Shown here one piece after another: positions 11,001 to 24,872 of a stretch of DNA of 64,000 nucleotides (positions are counted from its first letter, which is position 1; every line of letters begins with the position of its first letter). Position numbers and translations under genes: made by a program. The stretch is taken from NCBI RefSeq assembly GCF_000002075.1, contig NW_004797297.1, positions 1,681,374 through 1,745,373 on the forward strand, given 5' to 3'. The notes beneath the pieces are model-generated. The model was not told the DNA's origin. It was given only the letters and a program-made list of their open reading frames with translations, and did not search any database. This DNA comes from Aplysia californica (lineage: Eukaryota > Mollusca > Gastropoda > Aplysiida > Aplysiidae).

Positions 11001-14000
11001 GACTGTAGGTTTGTAGTCAATACTCTTGAATTTCATCGAATAAAAAAAATAATGTAACTGCTCCAGTAAATTAAACTTATAATATTACGGTAAAAAACGA
11101 ATTGATCTTTCAATGCATCTTTATTTGACCAGGATCACTTCAAGGCCGAAGTATCTTTTTTTATTTTAAAAGTTTTCGGGGATTGATCCACAAAGTTTCT
11201 TTCAATCAACTCTATTGTGCCCTCTGATTTTAAAGAAATTAAGAGAACATCTTCCAGTGGATCGATTTTGTTTTAATAAAGAGTAAGGAGAAAGCTTGAT
11301 TCCTTGTCTACCCAATAAATATGATATTGACCCTTAAATATCTAGTATAGCAGGAAAAAAATATTATGAAGACTTCCAAATATACCTGGGACTGGGGCTC
11401 TTGTTCTGTCAGCACCTTTAGTGGACTACCAATGGCAGGGGGGGAATTCAGTAACGAGCGACCAGAATGGAATAGAGGTTAGGGGTAAGGTTAGGGTTAG
11501 AATGTCTCTTCTATTGTTGTTTTTTGGGGGGTGGCTCGTTTCGGAAGTCCTTCCGATGGCAGCATCTCTAGTTGTCTAGTTGATTAATAACAGCTAAAGT
11601 GCTGTTGCTTCATGCCGGCTTTTCCACTTTTTAGTTAAAAATTAACCCCATGTGGTTATTGTGTATACTTATTGGGAAATGAGTGATCAGTCCATGCGTG
11701 CAACATCGTACCATTTGGGTGACGGCTTTTACACTGAAGAACTTGTTGAAATGTTGTAGATGTTTTAATACGATTAAAATGGATTTGCTCAAGTTTTGGC
11801 TAAATCAAGTACTTAATGCACATTGCGCCCTGTAATTCCTTGGAGAGGATGAAATTATTTTATCTTGTGAAATGGGACTGGAAGTTTTGATTTTACAATA
11901 TTACTTGATTGAATACTTTGTTCCGTGGGTGGTGGGGTTTTTTTTGTGGGTTTTTTAAAGTAATTATTGTCATTGTCTTCTTACGCTACAGCTCCTTCCT
12001 GTAATGTGATTTTTTCTCTACCATGTAGACTTTTAAAATATTGTCTTTGGTGGTAATAGATGTATTCCTTCATGTCTTTTACAAGGATGCTGAAGAAGCT
12101 GCTGAGGAAGAGGAAACGGAAACTCTAAAGCCTTCCCCAGATGCAGATACATTTGTCCTTTTCACAAAGCCAGCCAATCCTCTTGGTAAGAAAAGTGCTA
12201 AGTACTTATGGTAACCGAGTTTTTGTTGTTAATAACAATATACAATAATTGGTTTTGTCATGTCTTACAGCGTTTATATATTAACTTATAAGTAGAGCTG
12301 TGTTTTCGTTTAGAGGTATGTGTTGGACATTGGATGAGTGTTTCTAAGCTGAAGATGTTTTTTATTGAGACAACCTGAATTGTCAAAGGTGTTCGGTAAA
12401 CATAGTCTCTGATTATTTCTCATGGTTAAGTTTCAGGATGTTCTTTTTATTTCCTTGGAATAAATTGTAGACTGAAGATTTCATTGTTCACCTATTTTCT
12501 GTTCGGTTGTTCTACAATTGTGGGGTCCCATGCCGATTCCCAAATTGTCCACTGACTGCTTTCTAAAATCAGATATTTTGGGCATGAGAGGTAGACCCAG
12601 TTTCTGTTGGCAAATAGATATCATGGCACCAAAGTTTTTTGGTAGATAATTGCTTTATGACTTTCTGTCTCACCCCCGGTTAACACACACACACACACAC
12701 ACACCCTTTTTCTTCTTTTTTTTGACAGAATTGCCTGCTGGTAAACAAGTGCGCATCTTGGTTGGTTTCACTAACAAGGGCAAACTGGACTTCTTGGTGG
12801 ACAGCATGGAGGCTTCTTTCAGATACCCCCAGGACTACAGTTTCTTCTTGCAGAATGTAAGTGATTAAGAGGGAATAGTTACTTATTTCAACATAATTAG
12901 GAGGATATAAATTGTGCGTGTAGGAATGTCCCTCGTGCTCAACTTCCTCAATTCTGATTAAACTGTTATTTGCCTTCTCTCTCCGAGAATTTTTTTTGGT
13001 TTTTTTTTTTTTTTTAATAGCAGATTTGCTTTGCATGGGTAATTATAGGTTTAGGCAAGGTTTAACTTAGTTGTTAAACATTTCAAGTAAATTGTAAAGC
13101 TGGTTTCAGCAAAAGTTTGCAACTCACCAAGGTCATATAAGTGCAGAAGATTAACTCATTCGCTATGCTGAGCCGTAGGGGGCGGCGCGGCTGAAGTGCC
13201 GTCAGTACACTAAGCTGCCCCCCGGCTGCTCGAGAACCGATCTTCAATTTTAGCTTAGATTCTATTCCAATCCACATATCCATGTTAAAATAAAGGTCAT
13301 AATGTTGACTTTCGGGTCAAGCGTTTCCACCGAAAAATCGGAAGTTTTGATTCAGTTTTTAAACACAATTTTGAAGTTTATGCCACTTTGTTTTATCGCG
13401 ATGCTCAAATTATAGCCCAGACCCCAGTCTTACTACTTTTACACAACAAAATATAGCATTATTTTTCATACTAAAAGAATGTAGGACTCTTCTTTAGAAT
13501 ATTGATACATTTGGGCTCTAATTGCCATTGCTCTGTTACTGAGAAATCAATATTTTTCAATGCTAGATCTAGATTTAAATTGTCAAATTATTATTTTTTT
13601 CCCAAAATTCACTATTTTTTGTGAAATTACACCCCAAAAAGTACCACTCAATATCTGCAGACATGCAACATGTCGGGCCCTGCTAACAAACTTCTTTTTC
13701 TTGTGGTGAAATTAATTTATGATGTCTCTTGGGGAATGTGGATTACATTGTTTTCTGATTCAAATGTACTTAATTTTATCAACATTTTAAAAAAAAACAA
13801 ATTCTGATAGTATGGTCTTCACAGACTTTGACAAAACATTTTTTTTAGATGAATGCTGTAGCTAAATCAATTATATTTTCCCATTTTTATAAAATATTAC
13901 TTACTGATGACTTTGAAAGTGTAGTGTGTGTCTTGCTTTTTGTGTCGTTTTCTTGTTCTTCATATCATTGTTCTTTTTCAGTTCACCACCATGTCTTTTG

Positions 14001-17000
14001 GCACTGTGGTTGAGCCAAGACGCCAGGCAACCTTTGAGTATGGATTTGTCCCAAATGAAGCTTTCAGCTCCAGGCCTTTTGGTTTGTCTGTGACGATCAA
14101 CTACAGAGATTCTGTAAGTCATAGTTCTCAAAAAGTTCCTAAATTTATCAATTTACTTCAGGTAATGTGGGTAACACTTACTGTTATATTTGTTTAATCA
14201 CTAATTTTATGTTCTGGTTGAATTCTTTATTGTTGTGCACTTCGGGGCTTTTAGAATAATGAACTAATGCAAATTATTGTTAGTAATGAACTATTGTTAT
14301 GTTGAAATCTGTGCACATCAAAGTTGAAATTGTTTTTGAAAAATCTTTTCCTTTTCCATCCAGGAGGGCACCATTTTCCAGAATGCTGTTTTCAATGAGA
14401 CGATCCAAGTTATTGAACCGGATGAGGGATTGGATGGGGAAACGTGAGTGTTTAATTCAATACCGTTTTAGTGTAAAGTATTGCTGTTTTCCCACTTGAT
14501 GTGACCTACAAATCCTGGCATGATCGCTACAAACTCTGAAACAGGGCATGGGCTCATCCCATTTGTCTCTCCATTCCTTTTAATGTGTATTTTATGTGAT
14601 GATGGACAATGGTCTTAAACACTGAATAAAAACAACTGCATTATTCAGGGGGCGGTGGCATATCGACGAAAAAATAAACCAATTCCGAGTTACAACTGAA
14701 GTGGGGGGGGGGGGGGATATTTTTGTTAGCGCAGAAAGACTTGAGGCTTTGCAGCTGTATGGTATAGTACTGTGTAATTTATTGATTTCATTTTTATTTT
14801 GCAGGTAGATAAATGGTTGGTTGCATTTTCATAATGCCAACCAACAACTCTTACTTGCAACATTAATATTGGATGCTAGTTTGACCCGTGTTTGTATGCT
14901 GTACAAATACAGGATAAATGTCATCCCACATACAATTTATGTAGTGTTTTTATAGCATTTAAAATTTAAATAAGTACAGTTGAACCTATTAAGTTGGAAG
15001 TTTGGACCCTGTGATGGTGGAATTTTCCCCTTCACGCCTTGATAAATTCCTAACAAATCTAAGACGGAAACCTTTTCTACCCGCAAATGGGCAAAGAAAT
15101 TCTTTCCCTTCTGGGGGTTTTGACCTGTCGCAGGCAACAATACTTTGTCCGCTCAGCCCTGATTCAAAAGAAAAGTCCCAACTAAGATTAATTCAGCTGG
15201 CTCTCTATGACATGGCTGCCTGGAAAGGAACAGGGGAAGAGATGCGGACTGTGAGTAGCTGTTGTTCCACCCATATGAGCCCTGAGCGATGCAGGTGGTC
15301 ATGGTAGTTTAGATGTGAAAACTGACTGCTGCTTGTCTTCAAGGTGCGCTGGCACTGAAACTTTCCCGATAGCCAGAGGTATGAAATTTGACCTTTGTTT
15401 GCCACCCTGAGCATATGGCCAATGGCCAGCCTAGGACAAAGTTCTTTGAAGTATTGTTACTTGTACACACTAGTCATGGCTTTCTACCTTTTTTATTAGA
15501 GCTCGTTATATATGATTAAAAGACTTGTGGCTTTTGTTATAATTGATTTTATCGGGGAGTTATAGCGCAGCAAACAGAGGAGGGGTGGCATTAGTGGAAT
15601 GTGTTTTATTACATCCGTGATTGGGGCAAAACATGGGAGCAAAGGATATATTAACACCAGGTCTGGAAAAAGTCTGGAATTTTGAGATAGGTCAGGAAAA
15701 AGTCGGGAATTTTGTGATGGGTCGGTAAGTCGGGAAAGGATAGGGCCTGCGTAATGTGTAGCTATCTAGACTGTATGGCTGATGAATCCTGAAGAGGAAA
15801 CATAATTGAACCGCTATGGCGGAAGTGTATGTGTGACACCGAGGCTCGATCAGGAAGAATCAAGATCTGCTTTCGTTACCACCCAGAAATTTTCCGGTAA
15901 TAGTCTGATAGATAACGCAAAATTTGTAACATGCAGGTTGTGCATTACGAACGCTTTGTCGCCTTGAAAATAAATCAATATTAAAAGTTTGTCCTCTGCT
16001 GTCACTTGTGGAAAAAAAAAAGAAAAGAAAGTTATACAAGCGTTTTGTCAGGTTCGCCCTTGTGACTGGTCAATGAACCTGTGAGTACCGGCGGTCTGAG
16101 CGCTGTGAAGTATAGGACTCCGGAATTGGNNNNNNNNNNNNNNNNNNNNNNNNNNNNNNNNNNNNNNNNNNNNNNNNNNNNNNNNNNNNNNNNNNNNNNN
16201 NNNNNNNNNNNNNNNNNNNNNNNNNNNNNTTGAAGACTACGTTAGAGGTCAAAAACTGAACTTTGAAGCAAATTTTTAGTATATTTAGAATTTTGATAAC
16301 TACTATAAGAGCTCTCGGCAAAGCACGCGTTGGTGCAGGCCTTGTGTGGAATCGGGATCCGTCATGCCTTGTTATTGAACTAAAGTGTTCGCGTTTCATT
16401 GGATGGGGTGACTGTATTTATATCTACATCTATATTTTAGCTTTCTGTTCAAGATTGGCAGAATTTCAGTGTCACTGCATCTTGCCCTCCCTCAGTTCTT
16501 ACACCTCTCACACTGAATAGATCTACTTGAGCCATTCAAGTTATTACTATTACTCTACTTTGAGTTTGAGCAATAGTTTTCGTCTTCACGTTTATTATAT
16601 GAATCATGACACCCAGACTGGTTATTGACAGTCGATATTCTGGTTCTAGGTATTTTCTCAGGCTCAAAGCAGGATTCCTTTTTTATATAGGGCCTATAGT
16701 TTATGTAGGCTAATATGATGAGGGGGAAATATAAATACATGTAAGTAAGAACAGACTGAAATGCCAAAGTCACTCAAGATCCCAGTGCCACACTGACATG
16801 TCGACTGGATATAATGTACCTACATGTTTGTGTGTATATGTGTTCACGAACATATACATATATATTATATCTGATATAAATGGAGCATGCGCTGCCATTA
16901 TGTAACACGCCCCTGGAAAATGGAGGGCGCGTCCCGTCCCCCCCCGGGAAATTTGAGAAGCTGGGTAGCAGTCACCCAGTATTTTAATCATCTGTTGTTT

Positions 17001-20000
17001 GAATGAAGACTACTACAAAATGTACATTTGCATTCATTTTAAGACATTTTGACTTTTTATCATTGATGATGGCCTTTTTGGGGGATCATTCTTGATGCGC
17101 AGCAGCCTGATTTTTCTCTCAAATTGGGGTCTTGAAAAAATTTCCAAGATTTGGTGGGGACCCTGTATTAAGTCCTTTGCTTTTAATCAGTTAAAAAGTG
17201 GTCCTTTGGACCCTCCCCTTAAAAATTCCCCTGTGCAAGACATAATTTTTTTCTGTCTCCCTTGTGATTCTTTTTTTTTAGACAGGTTCACTCATGATAC
17301 TGCTGGACATGACATATTTATGTCTTAACTTTTTTGTTTCAGATTTTTCCTGTACGTGTTCCTGGCTGCCATTATCATTTTACTTCTTGTTGGCGCTCAG
17401 CAGTTGGTTGCTAGCTTTGGTGTAAGTATTCCTGTCCTATTTCAGCATTCAAGAGTTTATGGGTGATGTTCTGTAGGTTTTTCAACTTGTGGAGAGCTTT
17501 GCTTGTGCAGTATTATTATGTAGGGTCTAATCTTACTTTTTCATGCTCAAAATGTATATCTGTATCAAAGTATAGTCTTTGGGTTATCACAATTCCTCAG
17601 AATGTGGCTTACTGTTGACTTATTGAATAACACAGGTTATATAGATTTTATGCCACTGTTTCATGAGGGACCTTGTCTCATTCTCTTGTACTATCCCAGG
17701 ATATATCTGTTTGACATATGTCAGAAATGGGTTGGGTTTTTTTCTTGTAATCAGCATGGTTATAAGAAATGCAAGGAAACAGCGGGTGATGCATTGCTGT
17801 ATGCTACTACCCTCCTGAGGGCTTGCTAGAGAAACTTTGGAGTGCTAGAGCATGACTTGGACTATGTTTCAAGTTGTGTGTAGAACACTCTGTACATACA
17901 CCGAGAAAAGAGATAGCCGATGCTTGTATATTACAGACCTGCCAACCACTCCATGGCCAAAAATAATTTTTCTCTAAAAATCGGGGAGATGCTCTAGAAC
18001 TCGAGAAGATTGATATTGTGTTACTAACCTGTTGTGGCAAATGTGTGTGTGCCGGGAAAGGTACCGGTTAATGCATTTACCCAAACTGTAGTACACGGCA
18101 ATAAAAGATCAATTTTTACCAAATTTGAGTTCCATTAAAAAGGGGGCTCTAGCTTTATTGGAGTTCTTGGTAGGTTTGACATACTGTATTCAGCTCACTA
18201 TTGAAAACAACAACACTGTTTTACATTCTGTATTTGTTTTCATTTTCAAGTGCTGTGACAATGTTGCCATGTTCATTTGTGTAAGATTATAATACAAATG
18301 CTGTGAGTCGGGATAAACAGTCCACACACTATTGCGCCGTGAAGGGTTTTGGGGGTTTTTTTTAGTTAGAAAGTATGCCTTGTATTCTACATTTCAAGAC
18401 TGGCTTTGACTTATCATTCCCATTTGCTGTAATCTTCTGACACCTTGAACTGTTTTTTAAGTTGTGCATGCAACATAATTTAGAGCTATTCAACTAATAA
18501 GCCAGAAGCATTTAAACAGGGAGTTTGTCACCTGTGAATGGTTTTCATTAGAGTGCAGTCCAGATATTTTTACCTGTTCCGGTGGCATCTTGACTTCTTT
18601 TTGACATTCAAAGTAACAATTCAGAGCCTTTTAGACACTTTCATCTTTGAATAGTTACTCTCTTTGGGCAAAAAGCCCTCATCCAAACCGCAGAGTAATT
18701 GAAATGGGGCTTTGATTTGTTTCTTGTTTTGTTTTGATTGTGGGTGTTTTTGTTGTTTTTGCCCTCCCCCAACTGAGATTTTCCTTTACGAAAGAGGGAT
18801 GCTGAATGACATCTATTTCATCTTGCAAGGAAACAGCGGGTGATGCATTGCTGTATGCTTCTACCCTCCTGAGGGCTTGCTAGAGAAACTTCGGAGTGCT
18901 AGAGCATGACTTGGACTATGTTTCAAGTTGTGTGTAGAACACTCTGTACATGGAGAGGAAAAAAGGGTTACTCATAGGGGGCGGGGAGGGGTCTGTCCAC
19001 TTTTATTAAGCCGGGGTAGAGCGGTTTCAAAATTTTACAACTAGCATTAAGGTTTTGCATGGAACATTCAACCTTTTTTTAAAATAAAAAGTGCAGTCGA
19101 ACCTGTCCAAAATTAACACACACACACACACACCCCTTTTTTATTTTTTATTTTATTTGGGGGGGGGGGGGTGAAAAAAGTCTGAGACAATTGTCCTTAT
19201 ATTTCTGAAAGAAACGCTAGTGGGAGGGGGACTATCCTGTGAGCTTTCATATATAAAAGACTTCGTTTTCAAATAACATTAGATGTACCACCATCTGAAG
19301 CGTCTGTGGTGTGGCGTGTTTTTATGGTTGCTTTTTAAATTGTTAATGGCGGTTTGTTTGTTGTTTGATTGGTTGTTTTTTTTATGTTCAAATAAGACCT
19401 GCCTTTGATTTAAAATGTGGGAACTATTATTCGTTACCCATGCAAGGAAACAGCGGGTGATGCATTGCTGTATGTTTCTACCCTCCTGAGGGCTTGCTAG
19501 AGCATGACTTGGACTATGTTTCAAGTTGTGTGTAGAACACTTTGTACATGGATAGAGAAAAAAAATTTTACTCTTTGGGGACAGGGAGGGGTCTTTCCAC
19601 TTGTAATAAACCAGGGTGGAGTGGTTTCAAAATTTTGCAGTTAACATTAAGGTTTGGCATGAAAAATGCAATCTCTTTTGAAATAACAAAGTACAGTCGA
19701 ACCTGTCCAAGATTACCGCCCATGTTGATGAAAAAAATGGTCTGCTTAGACGACAGTGTCCTTATATTTCTAAGAGAAATGTTAGGGGGAAGTGGACAAT
19801 CTTGTGATGTTTCATATAAAAGACTTCGTTTTCACATAACATTGGATGTACCTCCATCATGAAGTGTCTATAGCATGTTTTAATTGTCGTTTTTGTTAAT
19901 GATGGCTTGTATGTTGGGTTTTTTAATGTTCAAATAAGACTTACCTTTGATTAAAAGTGTGGGAACTATTGTCCATTAGCCATGCAAGGAAACAGCGGGT

Positions 20001-23000
20001 GATGCATTGCTGTATGCTTCTACCCTCCTGAGGGCTTGCTAAAGAAACTTCGGAGTGCTAGAGCATGACTTGGACTATGTTTCAAGTTGTGTGTAGAACA
20101 CTCTGTACATGGAGAGAGTAAAAAACAAACAGTTTACCCTTTGGGGGCGGGGAGGGGTCTGTCCACTTTTAATAAGCCAGGGTAGAATTGTTTCAAAATT
20201 TTTCAGCTAGCATTTGACACTTTGCGGTCATCTTGTGATATTTCATATAAAAGACTTCATTTTCACATAACATTGGTTGTACCACCATCATGAAGTCTAT
20301 GGCATTTTGTAATAGTAGTTTTTGTTATTGGATGTTTGTATGTTGTTTGTTTGTGTAGGTACCACAAACTGAAATTTCAAAGTCCTCTGATTTCATAGTT
20401 AACTACACTACCTTATAGAATTTATCATTCTGAGCATTTTGATACCAAATTTATACATATAGCTTCATTTTTAACAAAGTTATGAACATCTGAAGTGGCA
20501 GAAAAATGTTAGTTTTTTAATTGCGAAATGTCTACACTTTGAGATGTCACAACATTCTTAAATTTGAACGGACATTCACAAAAACTTGTAGACACACACC
20601 TATGAACATAGAAAACAAGCTCAATTTTTTTCAGGGCTATCAAATAACCAGAAGATGGAAATTTATAGACGTAAACATGGCTTTTTGACCAAAACGGCAA
20701 GAAATACAAGGGGAGATTAAAATCCCCACTCACGACCGCCGGCTTATCGGCTGCGCGCTGAAGGGAAGAAGAGAGACTTTATACGAAAAGGGGCGATGGT
20801 GCCCTGCTTGCAAGCCGACGGGGAGCGTCCGGTGTTTATTTGCGTATAATGGCTGTGTTATTCTTGAAGAGGAATGAATGGGCTTTCTGCCGGTATATTT
20901 TCGTAGTCAGTCCGATCACTGGTTCCATAAAAAAAACAACACCGAAAGTTTTCACACGCAAATCTCTTCTATTAATTCTCAAAGAACAGTCTTTAGAAAT
21001 ATATCACCGGAAAGAGCGTCTTCTTATCTTGAAATATCGACGAATCAGATTGCAGTATTTAATACCATACGCTCCCCGTTCCTGTTCAACCGAGGTCACT
21101 CGAAAAATCAATAGACGAAACGCGCTGCCGCGACAGTGAAAACCTCGATAGTGTTGTCTTTTTTCCCGCAAGATTTTGCTTTCAAAAGAATCGTTGATCA
21201 AATAAATATTACCACTAAAAAGTGGAAAAGCTCCTCTTTCTTCTGATATATCAAGTGTCTGTGTGTATGCATGATCACACAGTGTTTTAGGAGGGTAAAA
21301 ATGTGGGTTTTGGTCTCTGTGACAGTGCGCCACGGGGGCGCACGGCCAGTTTGCGGTACCTAGTTTGTGTTGTTTTTTTGTTTATGTTCAAATTAAGACC
21401 TGCCTTTGATTAAAAATGTGGGAACTATTATTCGTTAGCCATGCAAGGAAACAGCGGGTGATGCATTGCTGTATGCTTCTACCCTCCTGAGGGCTTGCAA
21501 AAGAAACTTTGGAGTGCTAGAGCATGACTTGGACTATGTTTCAAGTTGTGTGTAGAACACTCTGTACATGGAGAGAGAGGGGGGAAAAGTTTACTCTTTG
21601 AGGGCGGGGAGGGGTCTGTCCGCTTTTAATAAGCCAGGGTAGAGTGGTTTCAAAATTTTAGTTAGCATTAAGGTTTTGCATGGAACATTCAATCTCTTTT
21701 TAAATAACAAAGTACAGTCCAACCTGTCGAAGATTACCGCCCATGTTGAAAAAAATCTGCTTGGACAACAGTGTCCTTATATTTCTAAAAGAAGCGCTAG
21801 TTGGAGGGGGACTATCATGTGAGCTTTCATATAAAAGACTTCGTTTTTACTAAACATTGGATGTACCACCATCATGAATCGTCAGTGGCACGTTTTAATT
21901 GTAGTTTTTGTTATTGGTGGTTTGTATGTTGTTGTTGTTTTGTTTTTTGTTAATGTTCAAATAAGACCTGCCTTTGATTAAAAGTGTGGGAACCATTGAA
22001 TTCGTTATCCATGCAAGGAAACAGCGGGTGATGCATTGCTGTATGCTCTACCCTCCTGAGGGCTTGCAAAAGAAACTTCGGAGTGCTAGAGCATGACTTG
22101 GACTATGTTTCAAGTTGTGTGTAGAACACTCTGTACATATGCAGAGAAAAGAGAGATAGCTGATGCTTGTTTAATTCAGCTTACCCCATGATCCCTTTGT
22201 CATATCAATTCTGTCTTTATTTAACAGCGAAAACGTCTTTCGAAGCCCCGCCAGCCGGTTGAAATGGGAACACAAAATTCTGATGTGGACTATGACTGGT
22301 TGCCAAAGGAGACTCTTCAGGGTCTTAGTAAGTTTTTTTGAATTATTATACTTCAGTCGTTTAGTTTATGTGGGTTTTGGTTGGGGGGGGGGGGGGGTTG
22401 AAATATGGCGCTGTGTAGTACAGTGGAATCCTGTTTTAACGAGAGGGTGGGAACTGGTACGAAATGTCCGTTATAGCAGGTTTCTCTTTATGAGGGATCC
22501 AGTAAGAATTTAAAAGGAAATAATAAAGTATGAGTTTGGTGTTCTGTTGCTGTTTTTTATTATCTCCCCTGATGATGGTTTTGTTCAACATGAAATCTAG
22601 GTCTTTCTTGATCAAAAATTGAATCAGGTTTCTTTCTCTAGCGTTAAAACGATGTTGACAGCTCGGCTTTGGTGATCAGAAAGAAAGTTCTCAAGGCTGA
22701 CTTGCCCGCTGTATTTTCTCCCACCCCACCACACCCTGTGGTGCGTTCCCGCATCTGCTTGCGCACATCACACATTCGCTCCATCCATCACAGCACTGTG
22801 ACCTCTCCATCCCCGCATCAGAGAAGTGAGAGGCATGATAGGCCTAGATAATCTAGACTAGGCTGGCCTATCACAATGCGTTCTGCTTCTCTACTACAGC
22901 TCTTCTGCGCATGCAACACCCTCCCCACTCATTCGCTCCGGCTTTCATCGTTGGCACACATGGGCTCTCCCATTCTTTATTTTGCTTGATCACCAAGTGT

Positions 23001-24835
23001 CTCAGCTGGCGAGATTTTACATATGTAGAAATGACCTATACGCTGTGCATGGCAACAGGAATATTCCGCTATAACCGACTCGCGCGTTTATCTGATTGAG
23101 CTATAGCAGTATTTTATTTACAAAGATGAAGAAGGGGGGGAAAATAGACTTCTCGTTATTTCAGAACTCGTTATAAGTGGACTCCACTGTACCAACGTGT
23201 ACTGGGCCTGGTTGAAAACACATGTATTTTTTAGAAAGGAATATTGATCGAACCAGACTATTTCAATGGGTTGATTTACATTTTTTCACTAACTTTGTTT
23301 TCCTTAACTCACTTCAGGCGGTTCACACAACAGTTGCGTTACCCCCGCCGCGACGCTCGCGACGGGTCTCACAAGCCCTGCGTGACCAACTTTGGAATTT
23401 TTTTTCCGCTCTACAAATCACGCACGGATCGCGAGACCCGCCTCGTACCCTTGTTTGGCCAAGCCTGAACTACTTAGACTTCGTTTCATATCTCTGGGGC
23501 CGGTAGTTTTTAAGTTATTGAAGGTGAAGGACAGTGACCCCCAACTGGGGTTGAACAGACCGGAACTCGCGCTTTGTTTTTTCTATGCAGCTGATAGTAA
23601 TCCGACAATCGCGTTGTAGTAACGGTCGAAGACGTCGCATGAACAAGAATCACATAATTTCACCGTTTTCTATACTTCTGTACGTTTTACTAGTTCTAGT
23701 ATCTCAGAATAGGATGTGTCTAATAGTTAGGATCCTGGATATGTACCCGAACACGGCCCGAGTCGTAGTTCTAGGGCTAGATCTAGCACTAGTACCAGTG
23801 TTGTTTTTCGCGCAACGAGATCACAACGTCGTGCTGTACATCTGTCTCATGTAATTCAGTGTATGGGTCTGAATCAATGCACAGACCAACTTTTATATTT
23901 TCGCCAAACACTCGCACATGGATACAAATCAAACCAGAACACTTTGAACTTTTATTTTTGTTGTTGTAGTGAATTTCATTCTACTTGTCACGTCTGGAAA
24001 TTTTTCGGAAAATCAAATTCATGCCAATTTTTTAAAAATCATAGAAATTAAAGTATTAGACTTAGACAATTATAGTTTTTTTGTATTAGATTAAGCTTGA
24101 ATGTTACTTTACTGTGTCAAAAAATAATTACAATAGGGTAATTCTGAGAGTTGTGGTGATTTATTGAAATACCCCCAAAAACGCCAGTCTTCAACGCTTG
24201 TGACTGGTGAAAGGGCCCAGTCGCAAGTGAAAGAGTATGGAATGTAGAGAGTTGGGTGATTCGGTTCTGTTGCTACTGTTTTGTTTTTGTTTTTATTCTC
24301 AAGATGCATCTCATATGTTGCAAAGGAGGTTCAAGATTAGTAAAAACATGTTTTAGTTTATTAACCAGAGCTTCCAGTCTTCCGCAAATGGAAAAATTTT
24401 GTGAACATTCGTGTTAAAAAAAATATATAAAATTATTTTTTAAAATGCGAAATAAAAAATTTCCGTAATTACTGATAGTCAACAAAATAGCCAACCCATA
24501 TCGGAAGTGCTCTTTTATTTGCAAGTGTAGACGGTTCTTTTACGGGGTCTTTTACTTTCACTTTCTTAACTTTCTAAAGCACAAACAGCACCAGCACTGT
24601 AAACAAGAGGAAGACATAACGATTGTGGTTCAATAGATATTTGGGCCTGCCACGAAAAGAAAACTCTGAAGAGAGCTTGATTTTTTCATCAGACTTGTTT
24701 ATTTGTACATATTGTTGTGGATTTAAGTTGAATATAAACTGTCAAGCTGTTTAGATCTAGATTCTAGCTGTTATACTATTACTGTTAGATATAAATCTAT
24801 AATAAGGATTCTACACATTAGATCTAGAATCTAGA

Positions 24836-24872
<37 letters not shown>

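Larger units (their letters stand above)
18825..22140 (+). repeat. Tandem array of snoRNA-bearing units in SSR1 intron 7
   Basis: Units start at 18825, 19442, 19984, 21443 and 22013, so spacing is 617, 542, about 454 after removing an insertion, and 570 bp. The last unit is partial. Each full unit runs snoRNA, then a GGGGAGGGGTCTGTCCACTT block, a TTTCAAAATTTT/AGCATTAAGG block, usually a pogo-type CAGTCGAACCTGTCC fragment (not seen in the third unit), and a GTTCAAATAAGACCTGCC block before the next snoRNA. The inter-snoRNA parts differ by many substitutions and indels, whereas the 129-nt snoRNA parts differ by only a few bases. Confidence 0.85.

Noticed and set aside
15002-15307. 101-aa open frame in SSR1 intron 6 as a nested gene
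   Set aside because: It begins beside a pogo-type terminus (ACAGTTGAACC), lacks a recognisable domain and has no splice support.
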